Assembly: GCA_018400545.1 (NCBI GenBank)
Contig: JAGYLT010000022.1
Coordinates: forward strand, 1 to 15,175
DNA length: 15,175 nucleotides
Origin: Bacteroidales bacterium
GTDB lineage: Bacteria; Bacteroidota; Bacteroidia; Bacteroidales; 4484-276
Direction of reading: 5' to 3'
The translations under genes were made by a program, and so were the position numbers. Position 1 is the stretch's first letter; every line of letters begins with the position of its first letter. Below are positions 7,495 through 15,175 of this stretch, piece after piece. The notes below the pieces were generated by a model, which worked only from the letters and a program-made list of their open reading frames with translations, made no database searches and was not told the origin of the DNA.

Positions 7495-9048
7495 ATGAAA
7501 CGGACTACCACTATAATATTACTGTTTTGCATTGTGCTGCTTTTGGCACCAACCACAGCAATTTTCGCCGAAAGAACCCGTGGAAAAAACGAAAACTCAA
7601 AGGAACTTGATTATTACGAAAAGCACGTGCCGATTGGGATGTACCCAGTTTAGCCATAGCCATCGTTAAAGACCAGGCAGGATCCCATTTCGCCGAAGGA
7701 TTTGGCGTTAGAGCATCAGAGCAAAACGCCGGTAAACGCCCAAACCATGTTCCCGATTGCCTCAACACTGACATTTACATCAGCGGCACTAGCGATACTG
7801 GTAGATGAAGGAAAAATTGCATGGGATGACAAAGTGGTAGATTATCTACCCTACTTTAAATTGTATGATCCTTACGTTACCGAAAATATGACCATACGGG
7901 ATTTGCTGACCCACCGCAGCGGACTGGCCACATTCAGCGGCGATCTGTTATGGTACGGATCCGATTACAGCCGGGAAGAAATCATCAGAAGAGCACGTTA
8001 CCTTGAACCTGTTTATGACTTCCGTGAAAATTTTGGTTACTCCAACATCATGTATCTAACTGCAGGTGAAATCATACCTGCCGTAACCGGCAAAAGCTGG
8101 GATGAATTCATCGCTGAAAAGTTTTTCGAACCGCTGGGTATGGAACGATCGGTATCAACCACCTTGGCACTACCTGATTTTGAAAACGTTGCCACACCAC
8201 ATACCACTTTCAAGGATGAAATTATAACCATCGACTACCTGAACTGGGACAACATTGCTCCTGCAGGTGCGATCATTTCTTCGGTGGAGGATGTTTCTCA
8301 GTGGCTCATCATGCAACTAAACGGTGGCATCTACAAAGGCGACACCATTTTTAGCCCGCAGCGCAGCCGTGAAATGTGGAGCCAGGAAACCGTGCTCGGT
8401 ATTTCAGGTTTCTCTGAAGAACACTGGCCATCGATGTTTTTCAGGTCTTACGGCCTGGGCTGGTCATTGTCGAATTACCTGGGACATAAAATTGTAGGGC
8501 ACAGTGGCGGTTATGATGGCATGATTTCCTACACCTGCATGGTTCCGGATGAAAAACTGGGATTTGTCATCCTCACCAACAAAAACTCAGGACTCTATTA
8601 TCCGCTGGTTTACAAAACGCTGGATGTTTTTCTGAATGGCGGTGAAAAAGACTGGAGCACGTTTATGCTTGATCTTACACAAAAACGGGAGGAACAGCAA
8701 CAAAAACAAGAAGATAAAAAGATTGAAAACCGCAAGCCCGATACCAGGCCATCTTTAAAACTTGAAGCTTACACAGGCACATACAGCGGTGAATTGTATG
8801 GCGATGCCACAGTTGAACTGTTTGAGGGAAAACTACATGTTCAACTCGCACCTTCACCACTGTTTCACGGAAATCTCAGTCACTGGCATTTCGATACTTT
8901 TGAAATCACCTTCACCGAATTTCCATCGCTTCCGGGCGGCACCTGTACCTTTATCCTGGATGCCAATGGAGAAGTTGAGGAAATGAAAATCGATGTACCC
9001 AATCCGGATTTTGATTTCACCGAGCTGAAATTTAAAAAGAAACCTTAA
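7495..9048 (+). pseudogene. Secreted serine beta-lactamase-like hydrolase, frame broken twice near its N-terminus
   Basis: The intact reading begins at 7495 with a signal peptide (TTTIILLFCIVLLLAPTTA) but stops at 7651. Family-like sequence then continues in another frame (ARADWDVPSLAIAIV, from 7623, to GFGVRASEQ) and returns to the first frame near 7721-7727 (KTPVNAQTMFPIAS), reading on to 9048. Both breaks lie at A runs and fit loss of one and then two A residues. The open part holds TIRDLLTHRSGLA, the YxN-type GYSNIMY (about 8035-8055) and HSGGYDG (about 8500-8520), then a DUF3471-like C-terminal domain (about 8760-9045). The nucleophile motif SxxK reads STLT (7762-7773), lacking lysine and apparently one residue short. 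It would be an inactive remnant, or a good gene carrying consensus errors in A runs. A TTG at 7702 opens the downstream 448-residue frame. It lies between the sirtuin and methyltransferase genes (16 and 18 nt gaps). Confidence 0.82.
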
Positions 9049-9066
9049 CCACAATCCTGCTTTCGG

Positions 9067-9888
9067 ATGTTCAAACCCTTTGCCCACATCCCTGATTTTG
9101 AGTATAGCCAAGGCTGGGACCGCTATGCACTGGATTACGAAAAACTCCTCGTAAAAGATACGGTGTATTACCTGACCAAGGAAATGATGCACCAAATTGT
9201 ATTTGAAGAAATTTCGTCTTCAAGAGAGAGCTTTCGGGTGCTGGATGTGAATTGTGGTACCGGAAATGATTTTCCGTTTTTTATAGAGTGCGGATGGCAC
9301 ATCACAGGCTGTGACGGATCAAAAGGTATGCTGAACAAGGCCGCAGAAAATTACCAGGAATATATTTCAACAGGACAACTTGAATTAAATTTCGGGTTGC
9401 TCGAAGAACTTGTAGAAAATTCGTTTCCTGAAAATTCATTCGACCTTATTTTTTCGGTTACCGGTGGGTTTTCTTATGTTGACGACAAGGAGCTAAGCCG
9501 TATCAATAAATTACTTAAAAGCTTTTTAAAGGATAATGGAAAAATAATTGTTGCCCATCTGAATCCTGTTTGTCTGCCTGAAATGATCTACCGGACCATG
9601 CGCCTGATGAATCCATTTTTCAGGATCAGGCAAAAAATACGCGTCAACATAAAAAATGAAGATTACCTCATGTACCTGCGAAATCCCGGCCAACTGCGAA
9701 AAATTTATGAACAGGATTTTCAACATCTAAAATTTTATCCGTTGCTGGCAATTACCCCGCCTTATCAAACCCGGTTTAAACCGGGAAAACGAACACTTGA
9801 GCGCTTCAGGAATATGGAGCGGAAATTCCTTAAAACCCAATGGATGAGTTGGCTGGCCGATCAGGTAGTGGTGGTTGGCGAAAAATAA
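9067..9888 (+). CDS. Class I SAM-dependent methyltransferase
   Basis: A 273-residue Rossmann-fold methyltransferase. Motif I is RVLDVNCGTGNDFPFF (57-72), the acidic loop is ITGCDGSKGML (79-89, D83 a likely ribose contact), and motif IV region is FDLIFSVTGGFSYV (125-138). A second half (about 160-273) has a basic patch (RIRQKIRVNIKNEDYL) and probably forms the substrate part. The N-terminal YALDYEKLLVK resembles the entry helix of small-molecule methyltransferases. No substrate can be named. The ATG lies 18 nt after the hydrolase gene's stop, so it is probably the last gene of the sirtuin cluster. It converges on the holin-family gene 40 bp downstream. Confidence 0.85.
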   Translation: MFKPFAHIPDFEYSQGWDRYALDYEKLLVKDTVYYLTKEMMHQIVFEEISSSRESFRVLDVNCGTGNDFPFFIECGWHITGCDGSKGMLNKAAENYQEYISTGQLELNFGLLEELVENSFPENSFDLIFSVTGGFSYVDDKELSRINKLLKSFLKDNGKIIVAHLNPVCLPEMIYRTMRLMNPFFRIRQKIRVNIKNEDYLMYLRNPGQLRKIYEQDFQHLKFYPLLAITPPYQTRFKPGKRTLERFRNMERKFLKTQWMSWLADQVVVVGEK

Positions 9889-9928
9889 ACTTGTGCCCAC
9901 TTGATTCTTCTAAAAAAAATCAGTTAAA

Positions 9929-10387
9929 CTACACCTCCATGATATTGAAATATCCGGGTTCGAACACAAGTTCAAACATATAAATTATTAGACTCAGAAC
10001 CACCGCAAAAACAAATGCCCAGCCGAATCCATCCACGCTGATCCGCTTAAGAATGAGGCCAAAAAACCAAAGTAACAGCGAATCCAGCACCACAATGATC
10101 AGCCCAAAAACAAGCGCTGTTAATGGAACAGCATAAATTTCGAAGAGCGGCATGATCAACATGTTGATGATGGTGATGGGCACGGCAGTAATAATGGCGC
10201 AATAAGATCGGGTGGTTTTTATACCCGGAAGAATCAGCAAAAGCCCGGAAATAATTAAAACCGAAAGCAAAAACCTGAGTATGATGCCATATTCAAACCA
10301 TTTATATTTACTGCGAAAGAACGAAAAATCGGCATGCCAGTCAGGGAGTTGCCAAAAATGGCCTAACTTTGCACCAAAACAGAACAC
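9929..10387 (-). CDS. Phage holin family 4-type small membrane protein
   Basis: A small integral membrane protein with four predicted hydrophobic helices in the core FLLSVLIISGLLLILPGI, IITAVPITIINMLIMPLF, ALVFGLIIVVLDSLLLWFF and GWAFVFAVVLSLIIYMF. The order and the loop motifs LPGIKT, AVPLT and RISVDGFGWAF match the PF04020-type family (phage holin 4 / DUF360), common in bacterial chromosomes and not evidence of a prophage. Function is unknown. The start is unresolved. The frame is open to an ATG at 10441, but that lies inside the opposing glycosyltransferase gene. The GTG at 10387 just avoids overlap and is given here. The conserved core begins only near 10290, with a TTG at 10270 as the next usual start. 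A near-match -7 box (CATTTTTG, 10353-10360 on the minus strand) would favour a shorter product. Confidence 0.72.
   Translation of the reverse strand: MFCFGAKLGHFWQLPDWHADFSFFRSKYKWFEYGIILRFLLSVLIISGLLLILPGIKTTRSYCAIITAVPITIINMLIMPLFEIYAVPLTALVFGLIIVVLDSLLLWFFGLILKRISVDGFGWAFVFAVVLSLIIYMFELVFEPGYFNIMEV
10364..10371 (+). promoter_or_regulatory. Bacteroidota -7 promoter box for the glycosyltransferase gene
   Basis: TAACTTTG matches TAnnTTTG exactly. Transcription is expected to start near 10378, about 11 nt before the TTG at 10389. This argues against the in-frame ATG at 10212, far upstream inside the holin-family gene. Confidence 0.6.
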
Positions 10388-10388
10388 G

Positions 10389-11525
10389 TTGAAAATAGCA
10401 GTAAACACAAGGCTTTTATTAAAAGGCAGACTGGAAGGCATAGGCTGGTTTACCTACGAAAATTTAAAACGGATAACCACCCAACACCCTGAACACGAAT
10501 TCTATTTTCTTTTTGACCGCAAGTACAGCAATGATTTTGTATTTGCTGAAAACGTTCACCCCCTGGTGATCCATCCACAGGCCAGGCACCCTGTTTTGTA
10601 CTACCTGTGGTTTGAACATGCCATACCGCGCACCCTGAAAAAGATAGGGGCTGACATGTTTTTTTCTCCTGATGGATACCTTTCGTTGAAAACAAGTGTT
10701 CCGTCAATGAACGTTTTTCACGATCTGAATTTTGAACATTACCCCAAAGATCTCCCATGGATCGAAAGGAAATTTTACCGCCACTATTTCCCCGAGTATG
10801 CACACAAAGCGCATAGGATTGCAACGGTGTCAGAATATTCTAAAAGCGACATTGTAAAACTTTATGGTGTTGATAAAAACAAGATTGATGTGGTTTATAA
10901 CGGGGCCAACGAGAATTTTACGCCCGTTGATGATGCTACCAAAACCAAAACCAGAAATAAGTTTTCCGGTGGGGCACCCTATTTCCTGTTTGTGGGATCG
11001 CTGCACCCCAGGAAAAATATTGCCCGCATGCTTCAGGCTTTTGACCAGTACAAAAGTTCAGACAATCAAGATATAAAACTGATGATTGTAGGTGAAAAGA
11101 AGTGGTGGACCAGTGAAATCGAATCCGCCTACAATGAGATGAAGCACAAGGATGAGGTGATTTTTGCCGGCCGCCTCAATGCTAACGATTTGCATATGGT
11201 GATTGCCTCGGCACTGGCCACTTCGTATGTGAGCTATTTCGAAGGGTTTGGGATCCCAATCGTTGAATCCTACAGTTGCGATGTTCCGGTTATTACTTCC
11301 AATGTTACCTCCATGCCTGAAGTTGCGGGAGATGCCGCCCTGCTTGTCGATCCTTTTTCTGTTGGTTCCATCGCCAATGCTTATCAAAAAATGGCAAATG
11401 ACGAGGCATTGCGAGCCTCGCTTATCAATAAAGGCCGCGAGCGCCGAAAAATGTTTAGCTGGCAAAAAACATCCGAGCGACTTTGGTGTTCTATGCAGAA
11501 ATTGATGGAAGAAATCGAAGCATGA
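10389..11525 (+). CDS. GT4 family glycosyltransferase (GT-B fold)
   Basis: A 378-residue glycosyltransferase starting at a TTG codon. The N-terminal MKIAVNTRLLLKGRLEGIG fits the first strand and glycine loop of GT-B enzymes. The frame is open to an ATG at 10212, but residues before the TTG do not look like the family and would overlap the opposite gene, and the -7 box at 10364-10371 places transcription start just before the TTG. Other motifs: HDLNFEHYP (111-119), TVSEYSKSDI (146-155), VVYNGANENF (168-177), LFVGSLHPRKNI (200-211), AGRLNANDL (260-268), and the EX7E motif EGFGIPIVE (285-293) of retaining GT4 enzymes. It likely transfers a nucleotide-sugar residue during polysaccharide or lipid glycan synthesis; donor and acceptor are unknown. 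It is overlapped by the next gene through ATGA. Confidence 0.92.
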   Translation: MKIAVNTRLLLKGRLEGIGWFTYENLKRITTQHPEHEFYFLFDRKYSNDFVFAENVHPLVIHPQARHPVLYYLWFEHAIPRTLKKIGADMFFSPDGYLSLKTSVPSMNVFHDLNFEHYPKDLPWIERKFYRHYFPEYAHKAHRIATVSEYSKSDIVKLYGVDKNKIDVVYNGANENFTPVDDATKTKTRNKFSGGAPYFLFVGSLHPRKNIARMLQAFDQYKSSDNQDIKLMIVGEKKWWTSEIESAYNEMKHKDEVIFAGRLNANDLHMVIASALATSYVSYFEGFGIPIVESYSCDVPVITSNVTSMPEVAGDAALLVDPFSVGSIANAYQKMANDEALRASLINKGRERRKMFSWQKTSERLWCSMQKLMEEIEA

Positions 11526-12094
11526 ACATGACGAAACAAGCACTCATTGGACTGATAGTTTTACTGATCCCATTTCAAATCCTTGCCAGGGAAACAGGAT
11601 ATGCGATGAATACTTCACTGCAATTCCTTGACAATATGCAAAAAGGCGATTTTGAAGCCAACAAAAAATTTATGGCTCCGCTTTATGCCAACGAGGGATT
11701 TTCCAGAAAGCTATCCAATTCATGGAATCATCAGGTTGAACAACATGGAGCATATCAAAACCTGGTGAGCACCAAATACGATTATTTCAGGGATTACGAA
11801 ATTGTTTACCTTACTTGTCAGTTTGAAAAGTCGGATTACACGGTAAAAATCGTATTTAACAAAAAGCAGGAAATCACCGATGTATATTTCATCCCCTACC
11901 CGCCTCTAATTGCCGCCGGTGACCTGAATAACCTTTGGCTCATCATGTTTTTTATCCTCTGGGAATTGGCTTGGAAAGCCATGGGACTCTGGAAAGCCGG
12001 CCGAAACCAAAAAGCGGTCTGGTTTATTGCTATTTTCATCCTGCCCACTTTTGGCATTTTACCGATTGTTTACACGCTTTTTGTGAAGGAATAA
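11522..12094 (+). CDS. Membrane protein with DUF3887-like and DUF5652-like domains
   Basis: A 190-residue protein of unknown function. It has an N-terminal signal peptide or membrane anchor (TKQALIGLIVLLIPFQILA), an extracytoplasmic alpha/beta segment (about 30-126) resembling DUF3887/NTF2-like domains (FLDNMQKGDFEANKKFM, EIVYLTCQFEKSDYTVKIVF), and two C-terminal helices (about 136-187, LWKAGRNQKAVWFIA then FGILPIVYTLF) that resemble DUF5652. Domain names are from motif resemblance only. The frame is open further upstream (11483), but the ATG at 11522 overlaps the glycosyltransferase stop as ATGA and precedes the signal peptide directly. That start implies translational coupling. A terminator follows immediately. 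Confidence 0.8.
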   Translation: MNMTKQALIGLIVLLIPFQILARETGYAMNTSLQFLDNMQKGDFEANKKFMAPLYANEGFSRKLSNSWNHQVEQHGAYQNLVSTKYDYFRDYEIVYLTCQFEKSDYTVKIVFNKKQEITDVYFIPYPPLIAAGDLNNLWLIMFFILWELAWKAMGLWKAGRNQKAVWFIAIFILPTFGILPIVYTLFVKE

Positions 12095-12124
12095 AAAAGC
12101 AACCCTTCCTTCCGGAATGCTTTT
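12095..12124. terminator. Probable bidirectional terminator between convergent genes
   Basis: AAAAGCA (12095-12101) pairs with TGCTTTT (12118-12124) in a 7-bp stem. The loop contains the palindrome TTCCGGAA (12110-12117). The A tract on one side and T tract on the other give U-rich tails in both directions. It sits directly after the DUF3887-like gene and 23 bp from the fabI stop, the right place for both transcripts to end. Confidence 0.65.
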
Positions 12125-12147
12125 GTTTTAATGTCTTTCTTTTTGAG

Positions 12148-13023
12148 TTAGTCTTCTATGATTCGATCCGGATTAGTATCTTCGAGGTCGGGACAATCTT
12201 TGCATTCCAGGCTGCGGTTATACATCTGCATGGCGCGGTAGCTCATACCCATGCTTGAAAATCCGCCGTCATGGAAGAGATTTTGCATGGTTACTTTTTT
12301 GGTCAGATCAGAAAACAGCGTAATGCAATAATCGGCGCACTCATTGGCAGAGGCATTTCCCAGGGGGGACATCCGCTCGGTAAAGTCCATCAACCCATCG
12401 ATACCCTTTACTCCGCTACCTGCCGTTGTGCGGGTAGGAGATTGTGAAATTGTATTCACCCTGATTTTGCGTTCACGCCCATAGATGTAGCCAAAGCTTC
12501 TTGCTATCGATTCGAGCAACGCTTTGGCATCGGCCATGTCGTTATAGCGGTAAAGTGTCCGTTGAGCAGCCACATAGGACAGCGCCAGCACTGAGCCCCA
12601 CTCATTAATCGCATCCAGATTATAAGCTATTTGAAGCACTTTATGAAAAGAAACGGAAGAAATGTCCAGTGTTTTCATCAGGTAATTATAATTCAGGTCG
12701 TTGTATGGCCTGCCTTTCCTAACGTTCATCGACATCCCGATGGAGTGCAGAATAAAATCGATTTTACCGCCAAAATGATCCATGGTCTCTTTGAGCAGAT
12801 TTTCCAGGTCTTTTTCACTGGTGGCGTCAGCGGCAATCACTTTGGAACCTGTGCGCTCAGCCAACTCATCCAGCGCACCAAAGCGCAAGGCAACCGGGGT
12901 ATTTGTCAGCACGAATTCAGCGCCTTCTTCATGTGCCCGTTCGGCAACTTTCCAGGCTATCGAAAGGTCGTTCAATGCCCCGAAGATGATACCCTTTTTC
13001 CCTTTCAGTAAATTATAAGCCAT
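12148..13023 (-). CDS. fabI: Enoyl-[acyl-carrier-protein] reductase (NADH), FabI type
   Basis: A 291-residue short-chain dehydrogenase of the FabI class, catalysing the last reduction of each fatty-acid elongation cycle. The divergent cofactor loop GALNDLSIAWKVAE (15-28), ADATSEKDL (65-73), HSIGMS (93-98), and the Tyr-x6-Lys catalytic pair Y160/K167 (RYNDMADAKALL) with the second tyrosine Y150 (LALSYVAAQR) are all present. RVNTISQSPTRTTAGSGV (188-205) is the substrate loop. It is longer than E. coli FabI (262 residues) because of a C-terminal tail with ECKDCPD (C274, C277) and an acidic end. It follows recN on the same strand after a 93-bp gap. A one-mismatch -7 box (minus-strand TACTTTCG, 13057-13064) lies upstream. 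Confidence 0.95.
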   Translation of the reverse strand: MAYNLLKGKKGIIFGALNDLSIAWKVAERAHEEGAEFVLTNTPVALRFGALDELAERTGSKVIAADATSEKDLENLLKETMDHFGGKIDFILHSIGMSMNVRKGRPYNDLNYNYLMKTLDISSVSFHKVLQIAYNLDAINEWGSVLALSYVAAQRTLYRYNDMADAKALLESIARSFGYIYGRERKIRVNTISQSPTRTTAGSGVKGIDGLMDFTERMSPLGNASANECADYCITLFSDLTKKVTMQNLFHDGGFSSMGMSYRAMQMYNRSLECKDCPDLEDTNPDRIIED

Positions 13024-13056
13024 TTTTACTTAATTTGGTTTCATTATAAATAAGCG

Positions 13057-13064
13057 CGAAAGTA
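13057..13064 (-). promoter_or_regulatory. Weak -7-like box upstream of fabI
   Basis: Minus-strand TACTTTCG differs from TAnnTTTG at one position. It is placed plausibly, about 34 nt before the ATG. With recN 93 bp upstream on the same strand, fabI may use this promoter or read-through. Confidence 0.3.
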
Positions 13065-13116
13065 CAATTATTATTCAAAATGATGATTGCGCATTTTTTG
13101 GTGGGAATCAACGCTG

Positions 13117-14772
13117 TTAGTTCTTCATCAACTCTTCGGCGGTTTGTATGGCTGATGTGCTGATGCGCGAATCGGAAAGCATCTTGGCAATTTCCGTAAT
13201 CCGTTCTTCCTGTTTCAGTTTCCGAATTGAAGTTTGGGTAGTCTGATCATCCGACTCTTTCAACACAAGGTAATGATGATTTCCCCTGGCAGCGATCTGT
13301 GGTAAATGTGTGATCGAAATAACCTGTATCTCCTCACCCAGTTTCTGCATAATCCCGGCCATCTTTCCGGCCACTTCCCCCGATACTCCACTGTCGATTT
13401 CATCAAAAATAATGGTGGAGATCAGGTTGCCGGTGGCGATTTGTGACTTTATCGCCAGCATCAGCCGCGATAATTCGCCGCCGCTGGCCACTTTCGACAT
13501 CTCCTGCAAATCCCCGCCTTTGTTGGCGTTGAACATGAATCTGACTTTTTCCAGCCCGTTTTCGGTGAGTTCATTTCCTTTTTCCAAACTCAGTTTCACC
13601 CGGGCATCTGGCATGCCAAGCCAGGCAACCACACTGGTGATTTTTTTCTCCAGATCACTTTTTGACTGATGCCTGTTTGTGGAAATCTGTTCAGCAATCT
13701 GCAGAAGCTCTGATTTCAGGCCTGCGGCAGTTTTTTCAGCTTTGGCAATTTCATCTCCAATCGATTCAAACTGACTGATTTTTTCCCGGTAATTTTCCAT
13801 GACTTCAATCAGGGCATCAATTCCCGAAACCCGGTGCTTTTGCTCCAGATGGTGGATTGTATTTAACCGGTCGCTCAGTTCATCTGCACGCTCCGGATTG
13901 ATATCAACACGATCGTCAATCCTGGAAACTTCACTGGAAATATCCGACAATTCCAGATAGTTACTTTCCAGGCGTTGGAAAATATCAGTAAGCTCACCTG
14001 AAAAATCTTTGAGTGGTTTAATTTCAGCGATCAAACCGGTAAACATTTCATTTATGCTGTGCTCTCCATCGATCAATTGCATGGCATTGCCCAACCTCGA
14101 CTTAATCTCTTCAGCATGATTCAACACTTCCAATTCCTCTTCCAGATCATCCATTTCACCGGAACGTAGATCCGCTTTCTCCAATTCTTCAAACTGAAAT
14201 GTAAAGAAATCCTGTTCGGCGGAAGCCTGCTTTTCCTGTTCTTTTAGTTTTTCAAGCGTGGACAAGTGCTTTTTATACCGGGCAAATAACTTTTTATAAT
14301 CTGACAGCAAGTTTCCATTATTGCAAAAACCGTCAATCACGCTCAACTGAAATGCAGGTGACTGCAATAAAGTGGCACTGTTTTGTGAGTGCAGGTCAAC
14401 ATATCCGGCAGCAAGTTCCTTCAACTGGGCAAGGCTAACCGGCGTATCATTGATGAAAGCCCTGGATTTTCCGGATGGCAAAATCTCCCGTCTTAAGATG
14501 GTGGTATCCGGATCGTAATCCAGTTCGTGCCGGGTGAAAAATGCCTGCTGATCCATTCCGGGTGTCAGGAAGATTCCTTCAACCACACATTTTTCGGTTT
14601 TATTTTTTAATGCCTGCAAATCAGCACGCTGACCAAGAATAAGCGCCAGTGCCCCCAGGATGATCGACTTACCAGCACCGGTTTCACCGGTCATCACCGA
14701 AAAGCCTTCGTAGAATTCCGATTCGAGGTTTTCGATCAGCGCGTAATTCTTTATGGTTAAATGCTTTAACAA
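13117..14772 (-). CDS. recN: DNA repair protein RecN
   Basis: A 551-residue SMC-like ATPase of the expected length, acting early in double-strand-break repair. The start MLKHLTIKNYALIENLESEF aligns with other RecN N-termini. Walker A is GETGAGKS (29-36). Two coiled-coil arms (about 160-220 and 320-380) flank the middle. The ABC signature is ASGGELSR (429-436), Walker B is TIIFDEIDSGVSG (453-465), and the switch histidine region is ITHLPQIAARG (487-497). The start codon is TTG; no ATG lies nearby in frame and the alignment needs this position. A -7 box at 14799-14806 gives it a promoter of its own between porD and recN. Gene order porD-recN is typical of Bacteroidota. Confidence 0.96.
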   Translation of the reverse strand: MLKHLTIKNYALIENLESEFYEGFSVMTGETGAGKSIILGALALILGQRADLQALKNKTEKCVVEGIFLTPGMDQQAFFTRHELDYDPDTTILRREILPSGKSRAFINDTPVSLAQLKELAAGYVDLHSQNSATLLQSPAFQLSVIDGFCNNGNLLSDYKKLFARYKKHLSTLEKLKEQEKQASAEQDFFTFQFEELEKADLRSGEMDDLEEELEVLNHAEEIKSRLGNAMQLIDGEHSINEMFTGLIAEIKPLKDFSGELTDIFQRLESNYLELSDISSEVSRIDDRVDINPERADELSDRLNTIHHLEQKHRVSGIDALIEVMENYREKISQFESIGDEIAKAEKTAAGLKSELLQIAEQISTNRHQSKSDLEKKITSVVAWLGMPDARVKLSLEKGNELTENGLEKVRFMFNANKGGDLQEMSKVASGGELSRLMLAIKSQIATGNLISTIIFDEIDSGVSGEVAGKMAGIMQKLGEEIQVISITHLPQIAARGNHHYLVLKESDDQTTQTSIRKLKQEERITEIAKMLSDSRISTSAIQTAEELMKN

Positions 14773-14798
14773 ATCTGTTTAGTTTGATTTTGCAGGAG

Positions 14799-14806
14799 CA
14801 AAAATA
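14799..14806 (-). promoter_or_regulatory. Bacteroidota -7 promoter box for recN
   Basis: Minus-strand TATTTTTG matches TAnnTTTG exactly. Transcription start is expected near 14792, leaving a leader of about 20 nt to the TTG start. The box lies in the 76-bp gap after porD. I see no LexA-type palindrome in the gap. Confidence 0.55.
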
Positions 14807-14848
14807 TAGAAAACTAAACAGGAACAGGCGGGCAGAAATTAACAATCC

Positions 14849-15175
14849 TTAATTCTGGCTGATAATTTTTTGATAATCGTTGGCGTGTGAGGGGTCAATT
14901 TCCTTAAGAATGTTCACTGCCTTGGTTTTATCCATCGGGGCAGCATCCGAAAAGATGTTGATAAATTCATCGCGTTTGGCCTCCATGATAAGTTGCATCA
15001 CAAATAATCTGGGCTTTTCGCGGTGCGCCCGTTGAAGCAGTTCCAGTGCCTCCATCACGCCCTGGCGGCCTTTTTCCACATTGTCGTACATCAGGTCAAG
15101 GCCCTTGCGGTGATACTGATAGAGCGCTTTGCGGATATTGCTGTAGGAGGAGTTGTTGAGATTTTCAGCGAGCCA
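14849..15175 (-). CDS. porD: PorD/DUF4835 family protein, C-terminal part (runs off the window)
   Basis: The last 108 residues of a leftward gene that is open to the right edge. The visible part begins WLAENLNNSSYSNIRKAL and ends NILKEIDPSHANDYQKI. It includes QLIMEAKRDEFINIFSDA and DKTKAVNILKEIDPS, features I recognise as the conserved end of the DUF4835 family, called PorD and linked with type IX secretion. An internal ATG at 15091 is not the start, because family sequence continues upstream of it. Its place directly before recN is the usual Bacteroidota arrangement. The exact role in secretion is not settled by the sequence, and the name rests on C-terminal motifs plus synteny. Confidence 0.8.
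   Translation of the reverse strand, partial: WLAENLNNSSYSNIRKALYQYHRKGLDLMYDNVEKGRQGVMEALELLQRAHREKPRLFVMQLIMEAKRDEFINIFSDAAPMDKTKAVNILKEIDPSHANDYQKIISQN

Noticed and set aside
6720..9888. Defence system made of sirtuin, hydrolase and methyltransferase
   Set aside because: The sirtuin is a plain single-domain deacylase, not a SIR2 fused to an effector or pAgo/DSR partner. The hydrolase is secreted and the methyltransferase looks like a small-molecule type.
9929..10387. Prophage signal from the holin-family protein
   Set aside because: This family is widespread on chromosomes; no phage structural, lysis or integrase gene is nearby.
11058..11543. 161-codon reverse frame in the glycosyltransferase
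   Set aside because: It is antisense to the conserved EX7E region and reads as low-quality sequence with no domain.

Overview
The window looks like a chromosomal stretch from a Bacteroidota genome, most likely the Bacteroidales/Marinilabiliales side, though the lineage is an inference. Three things point there. A very large secreted protein ends in a type IX secretion system (T9SS) C-terminal sorting domain. A partial PorD/DUF4835 gene lies directly upstream of recN, a gene order familiar in this phylum. Exact copies of the Bacteroidota -7 promoter box TAnnTTTG sit just upstream of six genes. Shine-Dalgarno signals are weak or absent, which also fits.

Layout from left to right. 1-342: non-coding, with two copies of an ~88-bp hairpin-rich repeat spaced exactly 120 bp apart. 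343-3330 (-): a 995-residue T9SS-exported CotH-type protein with two lamin-tail domains. 3331-3678: non-coding, occupied mostly by a 208-bp palindromic MITE-like element (3382-3589) with 45-bp inverted ends and a CTAA target duplication. 3679-4545 (-): secreted CAP/SCP protein with a C-terminal SPOR domain. 4622-5815 (-): M20 amidohydrolase. 5892-6581 (-): TrmH-type tRNA methyltransferase, divergent from a rightward cluster of a sirtuin (6720-7478), a damaged serine beta-lactamase-like gene (7495-9048) and a SAM methyltransferase (9067-9888). 9929-~10387 (-): small membrane protein of the phage-holin-4 family. 10389-11525 (+): GT4 glycosyltransferase with a TTG start, overlapped by 4 nt by a DUF3887/DUF5652-like membrane protein (11522-12094). 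A probable bidirectional terminator (12095-12124) separates this pair from fabI (12148-13023, -). Then recN (13117-14772, -, TTG start) and the 3' end of porD (14849-15175, -), which runs off the right edge.

Most genes are housekeeping or cell-envelope genes: fatty-acid synthesis, DNA repair, tRNA modification, T9SS export, and peptidoglycan/envelope proteins. I see no phage, conjugative, CRISPR, defence or biosynthetic cluster. The most distinctive items are the MITE-like palindrome, the left-edge 120-bp repeat, the CAP-SPOR fusion, and the serine hydrolase gene with two frame breaks and no catalytic lysine.
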